From positions 1-6,710 of the forward strand of contig JAQUMQ010000077.1 of the NCBI GenBank assembly GCA_028718045.1: a stretch of DNA of 6,710 nt. The letters run 5' to 3'. The position numbers and the translations under genes were made by a program. This stretch comes from Actinomycetota bacterium. Its GTDB lineage: Bacteria > Actinomycetota > Humimicrobiia > Humimicrobiales > Humimicrobiaceae. A model generated the notes under the pieces. That model was not told where the DNA came from. It did no database searches and saw only the letters and a program-made list of their open reading frames with translations. Shown one piece after another: positions 1 through 5,810 of the stretch (position 1 is its first letter; each line of letters starts with the position of its first letter).

Positions 1-1589
1 CAGATTGCCTGCAATCGAAAGGCCAAAGATATGAAAATGCTTCATTTGTATATCAAGCAGCAATTAATGCAGAAGAGATAGCTGAGAATTCAAAATCTTG
101 TTTAGCTAAAATGGGTAAATCGAATACTAAATCAAGTATAGTCGTTTCGAATTGTCTTGATTTCGAAAGGTCGGATATCGCCGAAGTCGCACTGCCACGG
201 AAGTTATTTAAGGACAAAAAAGGATTTAAGATTTTTGATTCCATATCCGGTTCTGAAGTAAAATCCCAATTCATAGAACCTGATATCCATGATATGCAAA
301 CAGGAAACGCAAGAATTGCATTTGCCGCTGAAAATATTCCTCCGCTTGGTTTTAAGGTATTTGATTTTACTGTTTATGATACGGATAAAGGTTGTGAAGA
401 TATTGGTGATACTCAAAGCGGTAAAATTGAAAATTGCTTTTATAAAGTAATATATGACAATAAAACAGGACAGATCGAAAAAATCATCGATAAAGATTTG
501 AATATGGATCTTATAGACACAAAAAGCGGCTTCAAATTTAACCAGTTCATTTATGAATCTGATACGAATAAAAGATTTATCGATTTAAGTCAGCATGAAG
601 GCTTGGCGGAAGACGTATTGTTTCTGCAACCATTTTATAGAAAACTCCATGAAGATTTTTATGATTCCCCAACTAAAAAAGTAAAGTTTAAAAAATATTT
701 TGCACAGAACTCCAAAATTTTAGACATAAAGAAAGGCCCTATATACACAGAGATTTTAACTTCATCGTCAAGTTTTATGTTTCCGGAAATCAAATCATGT
801 ATTATCCTGGATAACTGTTTTAAAAAGATTATTGTAAAGAATTTTCTGTCGAAATATGAAAATTTAAATATGGAATCTTTATATTTCATGTTTCCATTCA
901 ATGTCTCAAATCCATGCTTTAGATTGAATTGCCATGGCGGTTATTATGAGCCGGAAAAAGAACAGCTTCCCGGTTCGAGTAAAGACTGGTATTGCATACA
1001 AAAATGGATTGACGTTTCCAATGAAGATTTCGGAATCACATGGAGCCCTTTTGAAGCTCCGCTTGTGCAGTTGGGCGGTATAAATACCGGAGAATATCTT
1101 GATAAAATAGAACTTAAAAATGCAATAATATCCTCGTTTGCCATGAATAATCACTGGTGGACCAATTCTCCTGCAAGTCAGGGCGGGAGATTTAATTTTA
1201 CTTATTTCATCGAAAGCTATAAGCCACCTTTTAACTCTTCGAATGCCCAGCATTTTGGATGGTCACAGCACTTACCTTTGAATGCCAATTTCGTAAATGA
1301 GAGTATTAATGGCAAGTTTAAACAATACAGGTTTATAGACAATTTACCGGAAAATATATTGCTTATAGGCTTTAAAATACCAGAAGACAAAAAAGGATTA
1401 CTACTAAGACTAATTGAAATATCCGGTAAAGAATGCAGATTTGAATTTTCTGTCTCAAACAAAAAGATAGCGCAATCTTATTTGACAACCCCTCTGGAAG
1501 AAAACATAAAAACGTTGAAAGTTCGGGGAGGAAAAGTCGATATGGTTGTAAAACCTTTTGAGTTGGTAACATTTAAGATAGAGTTCTAA
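1..1589 (+). CDS. GH38 alpha-mannosidase-like glycoside hydrolase, C-terminal part (5' end outside window)
   Basis: The frame is open from base 3 to the TAA at 1587-1589 (528 visible residues). The first ATG, at 111, is internal, because the residues before it also read as protein, so the gene enters from outside the window. Family 38 C-terminal signatures are visible: a beta-domain opening of the type VVSNCLDFERSDIAEV (about 141-188), a segment IPPLGFKVFDF, then KIENCFYKVIYDNKTGQ followed by IEKIIDKDLNMDLID (about 423-518), matching the family's 'fy.v.~d.~tG.i.si~Dk' block. Further on come WSPFEAPLVQLGG (about 1039-1077) and MNNHWWTNSPASQGG near 1142. Family members hydrolyse terminal alpha-mannosides with a catalytic Asp in the N-terminal domain, which is not in the window, so activity cannot be judged. 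No signal peptide can be assessed. The next gene, a sugar permease, starts 24 bases later, suggesting co-transcription and intracellular cleavage of imported glycans. Family assignment is confident; exact substrate (mannose linkage or another sugar) is inference. Confidence 0.85.
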   Translation, partial: DCLQSKGQRYENASFVYQAAINAEEIAENSKSCLAKMGKSNTKSSIVVSNCLDFERSDIAEVALPRKLFKDKKGFKIFDSISGSEVKSQFIEPDIHDMQTGNARIAFAAENIPPLGFKVFDFTVYDTDKGCEDIGDTQSGKIENCFYKVIYDNKTGQIEKIIDKDLNMDLIDTKSGFKFNQFIYESDTNKRFIDLSQHEGLAEDVLFLQPFYRKLHEDFYDSPTKKVKFKKYFAQNSKILDIKKGPIYTEILTSSSSFMFPEIKSCIILDNCFKKIIVKNFLSKYENLNMESLYFMFPFNVSNPCFRLNCHGGYYEPEKEQLPGSSKDWYCIQKWIDVSNEDFGITWSPFEAPLVQLGGINTGEYLDKIELKNAIISSFAMNNHWWTNSPASQGGRFNFTYFIESYKPPFNSSNAQHFGWSQHLPLNANFVNESINGKFKQYRFIDNLPENILLIGFKIPEDKKGLLLRLIEISGKECRFEFSVSNKKIAQSYLTTPLEENIKTLKVRGGKVDMVVKPFELVTFKIEF

Positions 1590-1600
1590 TTTATTTTAAA

Positions 1601-1606
1601 AAGGAG
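1601..1606 (+). promoter_or_regulatory. Ribosome binding site fixing the TTG start of the MalG-type permease
   Basis: AAGGAG lies 7 bases upstream of TTG 1614. The next in-frame ATG is about 18 codons further in, inside the first membrane helix, so the TTG is the credible start. Confidence 0.75.
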
Positions 1607-1613
1607 CAAAGCT

Positions 1614-2459
1614 TTGAAAGACAAGATAAAAATCAATATCAATAAAAGCATATTGTTTATAATCATGCTGTTGCTATGTCTGGCATGGCTTGTTCCGGTT
1701 TATTTCCTTATTTTGATTTCGTTTAAATCGTCTAAAGATTATGCATCGTCTGCTTTTTGGGCAATTCCCAAATCGTTTCAACTTTTTAATAATATAAAAT
1801 ATGTGTTTATAGAAACAAAGTTTATAAAACCTTTTTTGAATAGTTTGTTTTATGCAATATTCGGAAGCTGCATCTCTATATTTTTCTCATCTTTAGCCGG
1901 CTTTGGGCTTACTAAATTAAAGCTTAGAGGAGCTTTTTTTATATTCATTATTATATGGAGCGGGATGATTTTTCCCATTCAGATTTATTTGATACCGCTT
2001 TATAAAGCTTATCTTACATTAAACTTATACAATACCAAATTAGGGATGTTGCTTATATACATAGCCATCACTATTCCTTTTTGTGTTTTTGTTTTTAGGA
2101 ATTATTTTATGTCATTGCCTGATGATTATATCGAAGCTGCCAAGATAGATGGCTGTACCAACATGCAGATATATTTTAGAATAATTTTACCAAATTCTTT
2201 TGCACCTGTTGCCATTTTGGTATTGTTTCAAGGAAGCTATATATGGAATGATTTGATACTCGGAATGGTTTTGTCTGGCTCAAACAATGTAAGACCGATA
2301 ATGAATGCACTTTCGCTTTTAAATGCCGTTTATACCGGGAAAAATGTTCCTGTAATTATGACCGGGAACCTTTTAAGCGGATTGCCGATAATAATAGCTT
2401 ACTTAATGCTTCAGAAATATTTTATTCAAGGTTTAAAAATACAAACGGCCGGAGAGTAA
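1614..2459 (+). CDS. Carbohydrate ABC transporter permease, MalG-type (CUT1 family)
   Basis: This 281-residue protein is one of two membrane subunits of a sugar-importing ABC transporter. Its length is typical of MalG/LacG/UgpE-type permeases. It has a short basic N-terminus and then a first helix at about residues 12-36. About five more hydrophobic segments follow (about 72-98, 107-128, 142-162, 197-218 and 250-270). The ABC-permease coupling loop is clear: YIEAAKIDG at 172-180, then ILP at 191-193. This is the EAA motif that docks on the ATPase. The C-terminus (QKYFIQGLKIQTAGE) matches the usual MalG ending. The start is TTG behind AAGGAG, only 24 bases after the GH38 gene, so the two are probably one transcript. 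Its partner permease is encoded on the far side of the binding-protein gene. No ATPase is encoded in the window. Family is secure; the transported sugar is inferred only from the GH38 neighbour. Confidence 0.93.
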   Translation: MKDKIKININKSILFIIMLLLCLAWLVPVYFLILISFKSSKDYASSAFWAIPKSFQLFNNIKYVFIETKFIKPFLNSLFYAIFGSCISIFFSSLAGFGLTKLKLRGAFFIFIIIWSGMIFPIQIYLIPLYKAYLTLNLYNTKLGMLLIYIAITIPFCVFVFRNYFMSLPDDYIEAAKIDGCTNMQIYFRIILPNSFAPVAILVLFQGSYIWNDLILGMVLSGSNNVRPIMNALSLLNAVYTGKNVPVIMTGNLLSGLPIIIAYLMLQKYFIQGLKIQTAGE

Positions 2460-2466
2460 TCCGGCT
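2447..2466 (+). terminator. Short GC hairpin over the MalG stop codon; possible weak terminator or 3' stabiliser
   Basis: GCCGGA (2448-2453) pairs with TCCGGC (2460-2465), with a six-base loop that contains the TAA stop codon; a G-T wobble can extend the stem by one pair. Only TTT and then GTGTAG follow, so the U-tract is poor. It could partly terminate, or protect the upstream mRNA end, separating GH38-MalG from the binding protein. Function is inferred. Confidence 0.35.
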
Positions 2467-2527
2467 TTGTGTAGCGTTTTTATGAAAAAATAAAACAAGT
2501 TCAAATAATGGAAATAATATTGGTTGA

Positions 2528-2548
2528 ATGGAGGTGATATTAAAATAG
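2528..2548 (+). other. Strong Shine-Dalgarno-like GGAGGTGAT inside a six-codon mini-ORF upstream of the binding protein
   Basis: The bases 2530-2538 (GGAGGTGAT) match the anti-Shine-Dalgarno end of 16S rRNA closely, yet no usual start codon follows at a proper distance. The same bases lie in a tiny ORF (ATG 2528 to TAG 2548, peptide MEVILK), which has no ribosome binding site of its own. It may be a ribosome standby site in the leader, a relic of a lost gene start, or chance. Confidence 0.2.
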
Positions 2549-2579
2549 GGAATATAAAATTTAATCATTCAATAAAATC

Positions 2580-2585
2580 AAGGAG
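2580..2585 (+). promoter_or_regulatory. Ribosome binding site fixing the ATG start of the binding protein
   Basis: AAGGAG lies 7 bases before ATG 2593. Starting there gives a textbook lipoprotein signal peptide. The longer in-frame reading from TTG 2524 would put 23 extra polar and charged residues in front of that signal and is not favoured. Confidence 0.8.
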
Positions 2586-2592
2586 AAACAAG

Positions 2593-3945
2593 ATGAAAAA
2601 TTTTTTTACCTGGCTGTTAATTTGTATTTTTGTATTATCGTTTAGTTTTATGTTGATAGGATGCAAGGAGGAACCTGCTCCGGAAACAACGACGGAAACA
2701 ACTGCTACAGAAGAAACAGCAGCTGAGACCACCGCCGAAGAAACAACCACAACAGAAGCGTTAACAGGTCCTTTAAAATTGTTTACCGATAAACCTAGTT
2801 GGCAAACGGGATGGGATGCTATTTTTGCGGGATTTAAGGGAAAAACAGGTATTGATGTCGAAATGACAGGTTATACGGAAATAGATACTTATACCGCAGC
2901 CGTAAAGACCGGAATCCCCACTGCCGAAGGACCCGACGTTTTTACGTGGTGGTCGAATTATAAGATAGCGGATCTTGCAAAAGAAGGTTTGCTTGAAGAT
3001 TTGACATCATTATACGAACCAGTAAAAGATAAATACAATCCAGGTATTCTTGATAGTTTTTCATATGAAGGCAAGGTATATGGCGCCCCTGTTTTAGTTG
3101 CGTCATGGCTGATGTTTTATAATATTCCAGTTTTTGAAAAATATGGTATTAAAGAGCCTAAAACATGGGATGAGTTTATTACGATTTGCGATACTTTAAA
3201 ATCAAAAGGAGTAACTCCTATTGGTTTTACTATCGGAGGCGGTTGGACTAGTTTCTTCTGGTTCCAGCAAATATTTGCATCAAATTATCCTGATGTTTAT
3301 TATGCGATATGCAGAGGTGAAAAAAGTTGGAATTGCGACGAAGTTAAGAAAACTTTCGAAATATGGAAGGACATGATAGAGAAAGGGTATTTTACGGATC
3401 CCGGAGTCGATTTGGGCAATGACATACCTCCGATGTTTGCGAAAGGTGAGGTCGGAATGACTTACTGCGGAGATTGGTATACGGCATTTTTTGATAGCGT
3501 AGAACTTAAAGGAGGACAGGATTATTCGGTATTCGTAATGCCTTCGTATCTAAAAGACAGGCCAAAAACCGTAATTTATGAAGCAGGTCCTATGTGTATT
3601 TCAAATAATGCAAAAAATAAAGCTACCGCTAAAGCTTTTATAGAATACTGGCTTTCGGATGAGGGGCAGACAATTTGGTCGGAATCGATGAATTTTGTTT
3701 CCGCGAATTCATCTGTTCCTAAGGATAAACTTGATTCCGTCAAACAAAAAATATCCGCGGACGTTTTCGGAGATCCGAATGCAGAGTTAGTGGTAAGATT
3801 CTGGGAAGCAACACTTGAAACTATTACATTACCTGCCTGCGCAAGTTTTGATAAATTCGTATTGAATCCTGATAGTTACGAAGCAGTAATAAGTGAACTT
3901 GATCAGCTTTCAACTAAGGCTTGGGATGAATATAAAGGAAAATAA
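2593..3945 (+). CDS. Sugar-binding lipoprotein of a CUT1 ABC transporter (extracellular solute-binding protein family 1)
   Basis: This 450-residue protein would capture the sugar outside the membrane and deliver it to the two permeases. Residues 1-24 are a lipoprotein signal: MKNFF, a hydrophobic core, then the lipobox LIGC with Cys24 as the lipidated residue. Residues about 25-58 form a low-complexity linker rich in Thr, Glu and Ala, likely a flexible tether. The binding domain follows: LKLFTDKPSWQTGWDAIFAGF (about 61-81) resembles the first strand and helix of family 1 binding proteins. GPDVFTWWS (113-121) and WLMFYNIPVFEKYGI (172-186), followed by PKTWDEF, are typical family blocks. Aromatic clusters such as GGWTSFFWFQQ are the kind that stack on sugar rings. 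AKAFIEYWLSDEGQ is the usual C-lobe helix. The gene sits between MalG- and MalF-type permease genes. Start choice rests on AAGGAG and the signal peptide. Family is secure; the ligand is unknown, with a mannoside suggested only by GH38. Confidence 0.93.
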   Translation: MKNFFTWLLICIFVLSFSFMLIGCKEEPAPETTTETTATEETAAETTAEETTTTEALTGPLKLFTDKPSWQTGWDAIFAGFKGKTGIDVEMTGYTEIDTYTAAVKTGIPTAEGPDVFTWWSNYKIADLAKEGLLEDLTSLYEPVKDKYNPGILDSFSYEGKVYGAPVLVASWLMFYNIPVFEKYGIKEPKTWDEFITICDTLKSKGVTPIGFTIGGGWTSFFWFQQIFASNYPDVYYAICRGEKSWNCDEVKKTFEIWKDMIEKGYFTDPGVDLGNDIPPMFAKGEVGMTYCGDWYTAFFDSVELKGGQDYSVFVMPSYLKDRPKTVIYEAGPMCISNNAKNKATAKAFIEYWLSDEGQTIWSESMNFVSANSSVPKDKLDSVKQKISADVFGDPNAELVVRFWEATLETITLPACASFDKFVLNPDSYEAVISELDQLSTKAWDEYKGK

Positions 3946-3989
3946 ACGGTCATCGGATATGGCAATTATGGTAAGCAATTATCTAAATA

Positions 3990-3995
3990 TATAAT
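3990..3995 (+). promoter_or_regulatory. Possible -10 element between binding protein and MalF genes
   Basis: A perfect TATAAT occurs here, but no good -35 lies 16-18 bases upstream (the best is TTATGG). If used, transcription would begin near 4002, and the RNA would start almost exactly at the hairpin at 4004-4032. AT-rich DNA gives such hexamers by chance, so this is weak. Confidence 0.25.
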
Positions 3996-4003
3996 GCGAT
4001 TAG

Positions 4004-4032
4004 TGGTGGGTATTAAAACATGATACCCACCA
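4004..4032 (+). promoter_or_regulatory. Strong intergenic RNA hairpin between binding protein and MalF genes
   Basis: TGGTGGGTAT (4004-4013) pairs perfectly with ATACCCACCA (4023-4032), ten base pairs with six G-C pairs. The loop is nine bases, or seven if a T-G wobble closes. No U-tract follows, so it is not a standard intrinsic terminator. By position it resembles the stem-loops between malE and malF in enteric bacteria, which protect the binding-protein mRNA and lower permease output. It ends 9 bases before the MalF TTG start, so it could also limit ribosome access. Confidence 0.6.
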
Positions 4033-4033
4033 G

Positions 4034-4050
4034 GAAAATCATTGATTTTC
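4034..4050 (+). repeat. Perfect 17-bp palindrome overlapping the MalF start codon; operator-like
   Basis: GAAAATCA (4034-4041) and TGATTTTC (4043-4050) are exact inverted repeats around one central T. The size and symmetry suit a dimeric helix-turn-helix repressor, such as those controlling sugar operons. The MalF TTG (4042-4044) lies at its centre. As RNA the arms could form a tight stem that hides the start codon. No regulator gene is in the window, and no second copy was seen. Confidence 0.4.
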
Positions 4051-4935
4051 GGGAGAGGAAAATTCGCAAAGGGAAAAAAGAATTATAGTGCATTTTCTAA
4101 TTATTTATATGTTGCGCCTGCTTTATTGATGGTTTTGGCATTTTTGATAGCCCCGATTATTTTTGTTTTATATGTAAGTTTCACGGACTGGGACTTATTG
4201 CATCCCATGAACTTTATCGGCATAAAAAACTATATAAAAATTTTCTCAGACCCGAATCTGTTGATATCGATAAAAAACACGCTGATATGGGTAGTGTTTA
4301 TTCTTGCTATTCCGATGGTTTTAGGATTGATATTGGCTGTATTCATTAAGAATGTCTGGTTTTCAGATCAGATAAAATCCATATTCTATATTCCCTTAGC
4401 TATGTCAGGAGCAGGAATAGGAATTATTTGGTATTGGATTTTTTCGAGAACGGGATTTTTAAATTCCATTTTAATGTTTTTTGGAGCAATAGCGGCTCCG
4501 AAATCATGGTTGCTTATTATTCCGCAAAATACTTTTGCCATGATTGCGGCAGTTACATGGCAAACTACCGGTCTGAACATGATTTTATTTTTGATGGGTC
4601 TGCAAAATATACCGATAGAAGTTTTGGAAGCAGCAAAGATTGATGGATCCAATGAGTGGCATACATTTACCAAAATTATTTTGCCTTTATTGAAACCTAT
4701 CACAACCATTGTCATCATATTGAATATTATCGGAAGTTTTAAGATTTTTGACATAATATGGGTAATGACTGCCGGAGGTCCAGCCAGAAGTTCCGAAACT
4801 CTTGCAGTATCGATGTATAAGGAGTCTTTCAGTTTACATAGGATGGGATATGGCTCGTCAATCGCGGTTATATTATCCTTGATAATATTCATTGCGGGGA
4901 TAGGGTATTTGAAAATAGCAGCGAGAGAGAAATAA
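4042..4935 (+). CDS. Carbohydrate ABC transporter permease, MalF-type (CUT1 family)
   Basis: This 297-residue protein is the second membrane subunit of the sugar importer. A basic N-terminus leads into YLYVAPALLMVLAFLIAPII (21-40) and then LYVSFTDW (43-50), the typical MalF/UgpA/LacF opening. About five further hydrophobic segments follow (about 78-101, 113-134, 156-180, 217-240 and 271-291). The ATPase-docking loop is present: LEAAKIDGSNEW from residue 195, then ILP at 213-215. FDIIWVMTAGGP (236-247) followed by SSETLAVSMYKESF is a conserved CUT1 block. The frame is closed by TGA at 4021-4023, and TTG 4042 is the only usual start before the first helix is lost. Its ribosome binding site is weak (AGGA at 4032-4035). 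The start is embedded in the palindrome and lies just after the hairpin, suggesting lower expression than the binding protein. There are 96 bases to the binding-protein gene upstream. Family is secure; exact start is likely but not certain. Confidence 0.9.
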   Translation: MIFGRGKFAKGKKNYSAFSNYLYVAPALLMVLAFLIAPIIFVLYVSFTDWDLLHPMNFIGIKNYIKIFSDPNLLISIKNTLIWVVFILAIPMVLGLILAVFIKNVWFSDQIKSIFYIPLAMSGAGIGIIWYWIFSRTGFLNSILMFFGAIAAPKSWLLIIPQNTFAMIAAVTWQTTGLNMILFLMGLQNIPIEVLEAAKIDGSNEWHTFTKIILPLLKPITTIVIILNIIGSFKIFDIIWVMTAGGPARSSETLAVSMYKESFSLHRMGYGSSIAVILSLIIFIAGIGYLKIAAREK

Positions 4936-4942
4936 AAGACTA

Positions 4943-5527
4943 TCAGAATTTATCGATATGAATTATATCGTCAAGCTTTCTTTTTGGCATGTGAAGCTTG
5001 CCGTTTAAATCTTTATAATATTTTATTGAATCATCTTTTTCAACATCTATGCATATCGGGTTTTCAAGCGGATAACCAAGCGCCAGTACGCAATCTATTG
5101 AGTGGTTTGGTGGGACTTGCAGTATTTTGGACAAGCATTTTTTATTGACAGAACCAATCCAGCAACATCCTATACCTTTTGCAAGTGCGGCAATTATCAT
5201 GTTTTCGATGCTTGCGCCTACGTCATATTTGAATTGATCGGAATTTGCAATTTCATTGTTAACAATAATTATAATATATGCCATAGGCTGTTCACCTTTT
5301 TGAGGATTACCTTCGGGTCTTATATATTTTGCCCAGCTCAAGGTTTCAAAAACTTTTTCTCTCAATGAGCTATCTAGGGCTATAAAATATTCGAGTGGCT
5401 GTAAATTGCCTGCGGAAGGCGCAAGTCTTCCTGTGTTTACAATTTTTTTCAAAGTTTCAATGGGAATTTCAGTTTGTTTGAATTTTCTTATGCTTCTTCT
5501 CGAAGTTAGTATTTCATAGATATCCAT
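4943..5527 (-). CDS. Nitroreductase-family FMN-dependent oxidoreductase
   Basis: The 194-residue length is normal for this family of small dimeric flavoproteins, which use NAD(P)H to reduce nitro groups, quinones or other acceptors. The N-terminal RRSIRKF (10-16) is the conserved FMN-phosphate-binding arginine motif. LAPSAGNLQPLEYFI (35-49) is the second flavin-binding block. In the C-terminal half, DVGASIENMIIAA (102-114) and then GIGCCWIGS (118-126) match the helix and flavin-contacting loop of the family. The ending LHMPKRKLDDII is seen in many anaerobe members. ATG 5527 is preceded by AAGGA six bases upstream. The stop (TGA) lies 7 bases from the MalF stop, so the two genes converge with no room for a terminator between them. 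Nothing links it to the sugar genes. The physiological substrate cannot be read from sequence; four cysteines (121, 122, 131, 146) are present, but no Fe-S pattern is apparent. Confidence 0.92.
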   Translation of the reverse strand: MDIYEILTSRRSIRKFKQTEIPIETLKKIVNTGRLAPSAGNLQPLEYFIALDSSLREKVFETLSWAKYIRPEGNPQKGEQPMAYIIIIVNNEIANSDQFKYDVGASIENMIIAALAKGIGCCWIGSVNKKCLSKILQVPPNHSIDCVLALGYPLENPICIDVEKDDSIKYYKDLNGKLHMPKRKLDDIIHIDKF

Positions 5528-5579
5528 ACTACTTCCTTTTTATAATTTTTTGTGAATATTTTATTATTATAATTTTGTA

Positions 5580-5588
5580 ATTATATCA
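5580..5588 (-). promoter_or_regulatory. Possible extended -10 promoter for the nitroreductase gene
   Basis: On the minus strand this reads TGATATAAT, a perfect extended -10 (TGnTATAAT). The -35 is poor (TGCTAT, 17 bases upstream), which extended -10 promoters tolerate. It predicts a leader of about 45 bases. A second TATAAT lies at 5566-5571, also without a good -35. The surrounding DNA is very AT-rich, so confidence is modest. Confidence 0.35.
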
Positions 5589-5606
5589 TTAAGAATATCG
5601 ATATAG

Positions 5607-5780
5607 CACATAACCGTAGAAGATCATCAGATAAGAAACGGTCTGGGTTCAGCTGTCGGCGATTTTATTTGTGACAAGTATCCCATTTTTGTGAAAAAAA
5701 TAGGACTGAAGAATACTTTTGCCGAATCAGGAGAATATTCTCCACCTGTAAAACAAGGTTCTTATGATAAAAAGGATTAA
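5607..5780 (+). pseudogene. Transketolase C-terminal domain remnant
   Basis: This reading frame has no start codon. It begins right after a TAG (5604-5606) and runs 57 codons to TAA 5778-5780. It opens with HITVEDHQIRNGLGSAVGDF and continues VKKIGLKNTFAESGEY. This matches the end of transketolase: 'VEDH..ggLGsAv' followed by 'kriGi.dtFgeSG', the C-terminal domain shared by transketolase, DXS and E1-beta enzymes. An intact transketolase, or its C-terminal half subunit, is at least about 300 residues. After AESGEY the protein ends within 13 residues (last residues SYDKKD), lacking the usual 'LLekYGl' tail, so the 3' end also looks eroded or replaced. The DNA upstream (5528-5606) is AT-rich, carries the nitroreductase leader and shows no more transketolase in any frame. 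It is most likely debris of a deletion or rearrangement, with the working gene elsewhere. No plausible start or ribosome binding site supports expression as a small protein. Confidence 0.78.
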
Positions 5781-5810
5781 AACTCATATATCAAATATTG
5801 CGTCGTTGCA

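Noticed and set aside
906..1253. 115-codon minus-strand ORF opposite the GH38 gene
   Set aside because: No recognisable protein features; the plus strand carries conserved GH38 blocks.
2524..2592. Upstream TTG start giving a 473-residue binding protein
   Set aside because: It would add 23 polar residues before a normal lipoprotein signal peptide; ATG 2593 has AAGGAG at 7 bases.
2680..2760. Threonine/glutamate codon repeats as a tandem repeat or CRISPR-like array
   Set aside because: Units are irregular and coding; no repeat-spacer structure exists.
4386..4892. 168-codon minus-strand ORF
   Set aside because: It lies opposite the MalF gene, which has all family motifs; no ribosome site or family resemblance, so it is a shadow.
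4972..5000. Inverted repeat CAAGCTT / AAGCTTG as a MalF terminator
   Set aside because: Both arms come from Lys-Leu codons (AAG CTT) in the nitroreductase C-terminus; the spacer is 15 bases and no U-tract follows.
5730..5743. Perfect 14-bp palindrome GGAGAATATTCTCC
   Set aside because: It falls inside the transketolase remnant where it encodes GEYSP, in line with the coding sequence; no separate role is needed.
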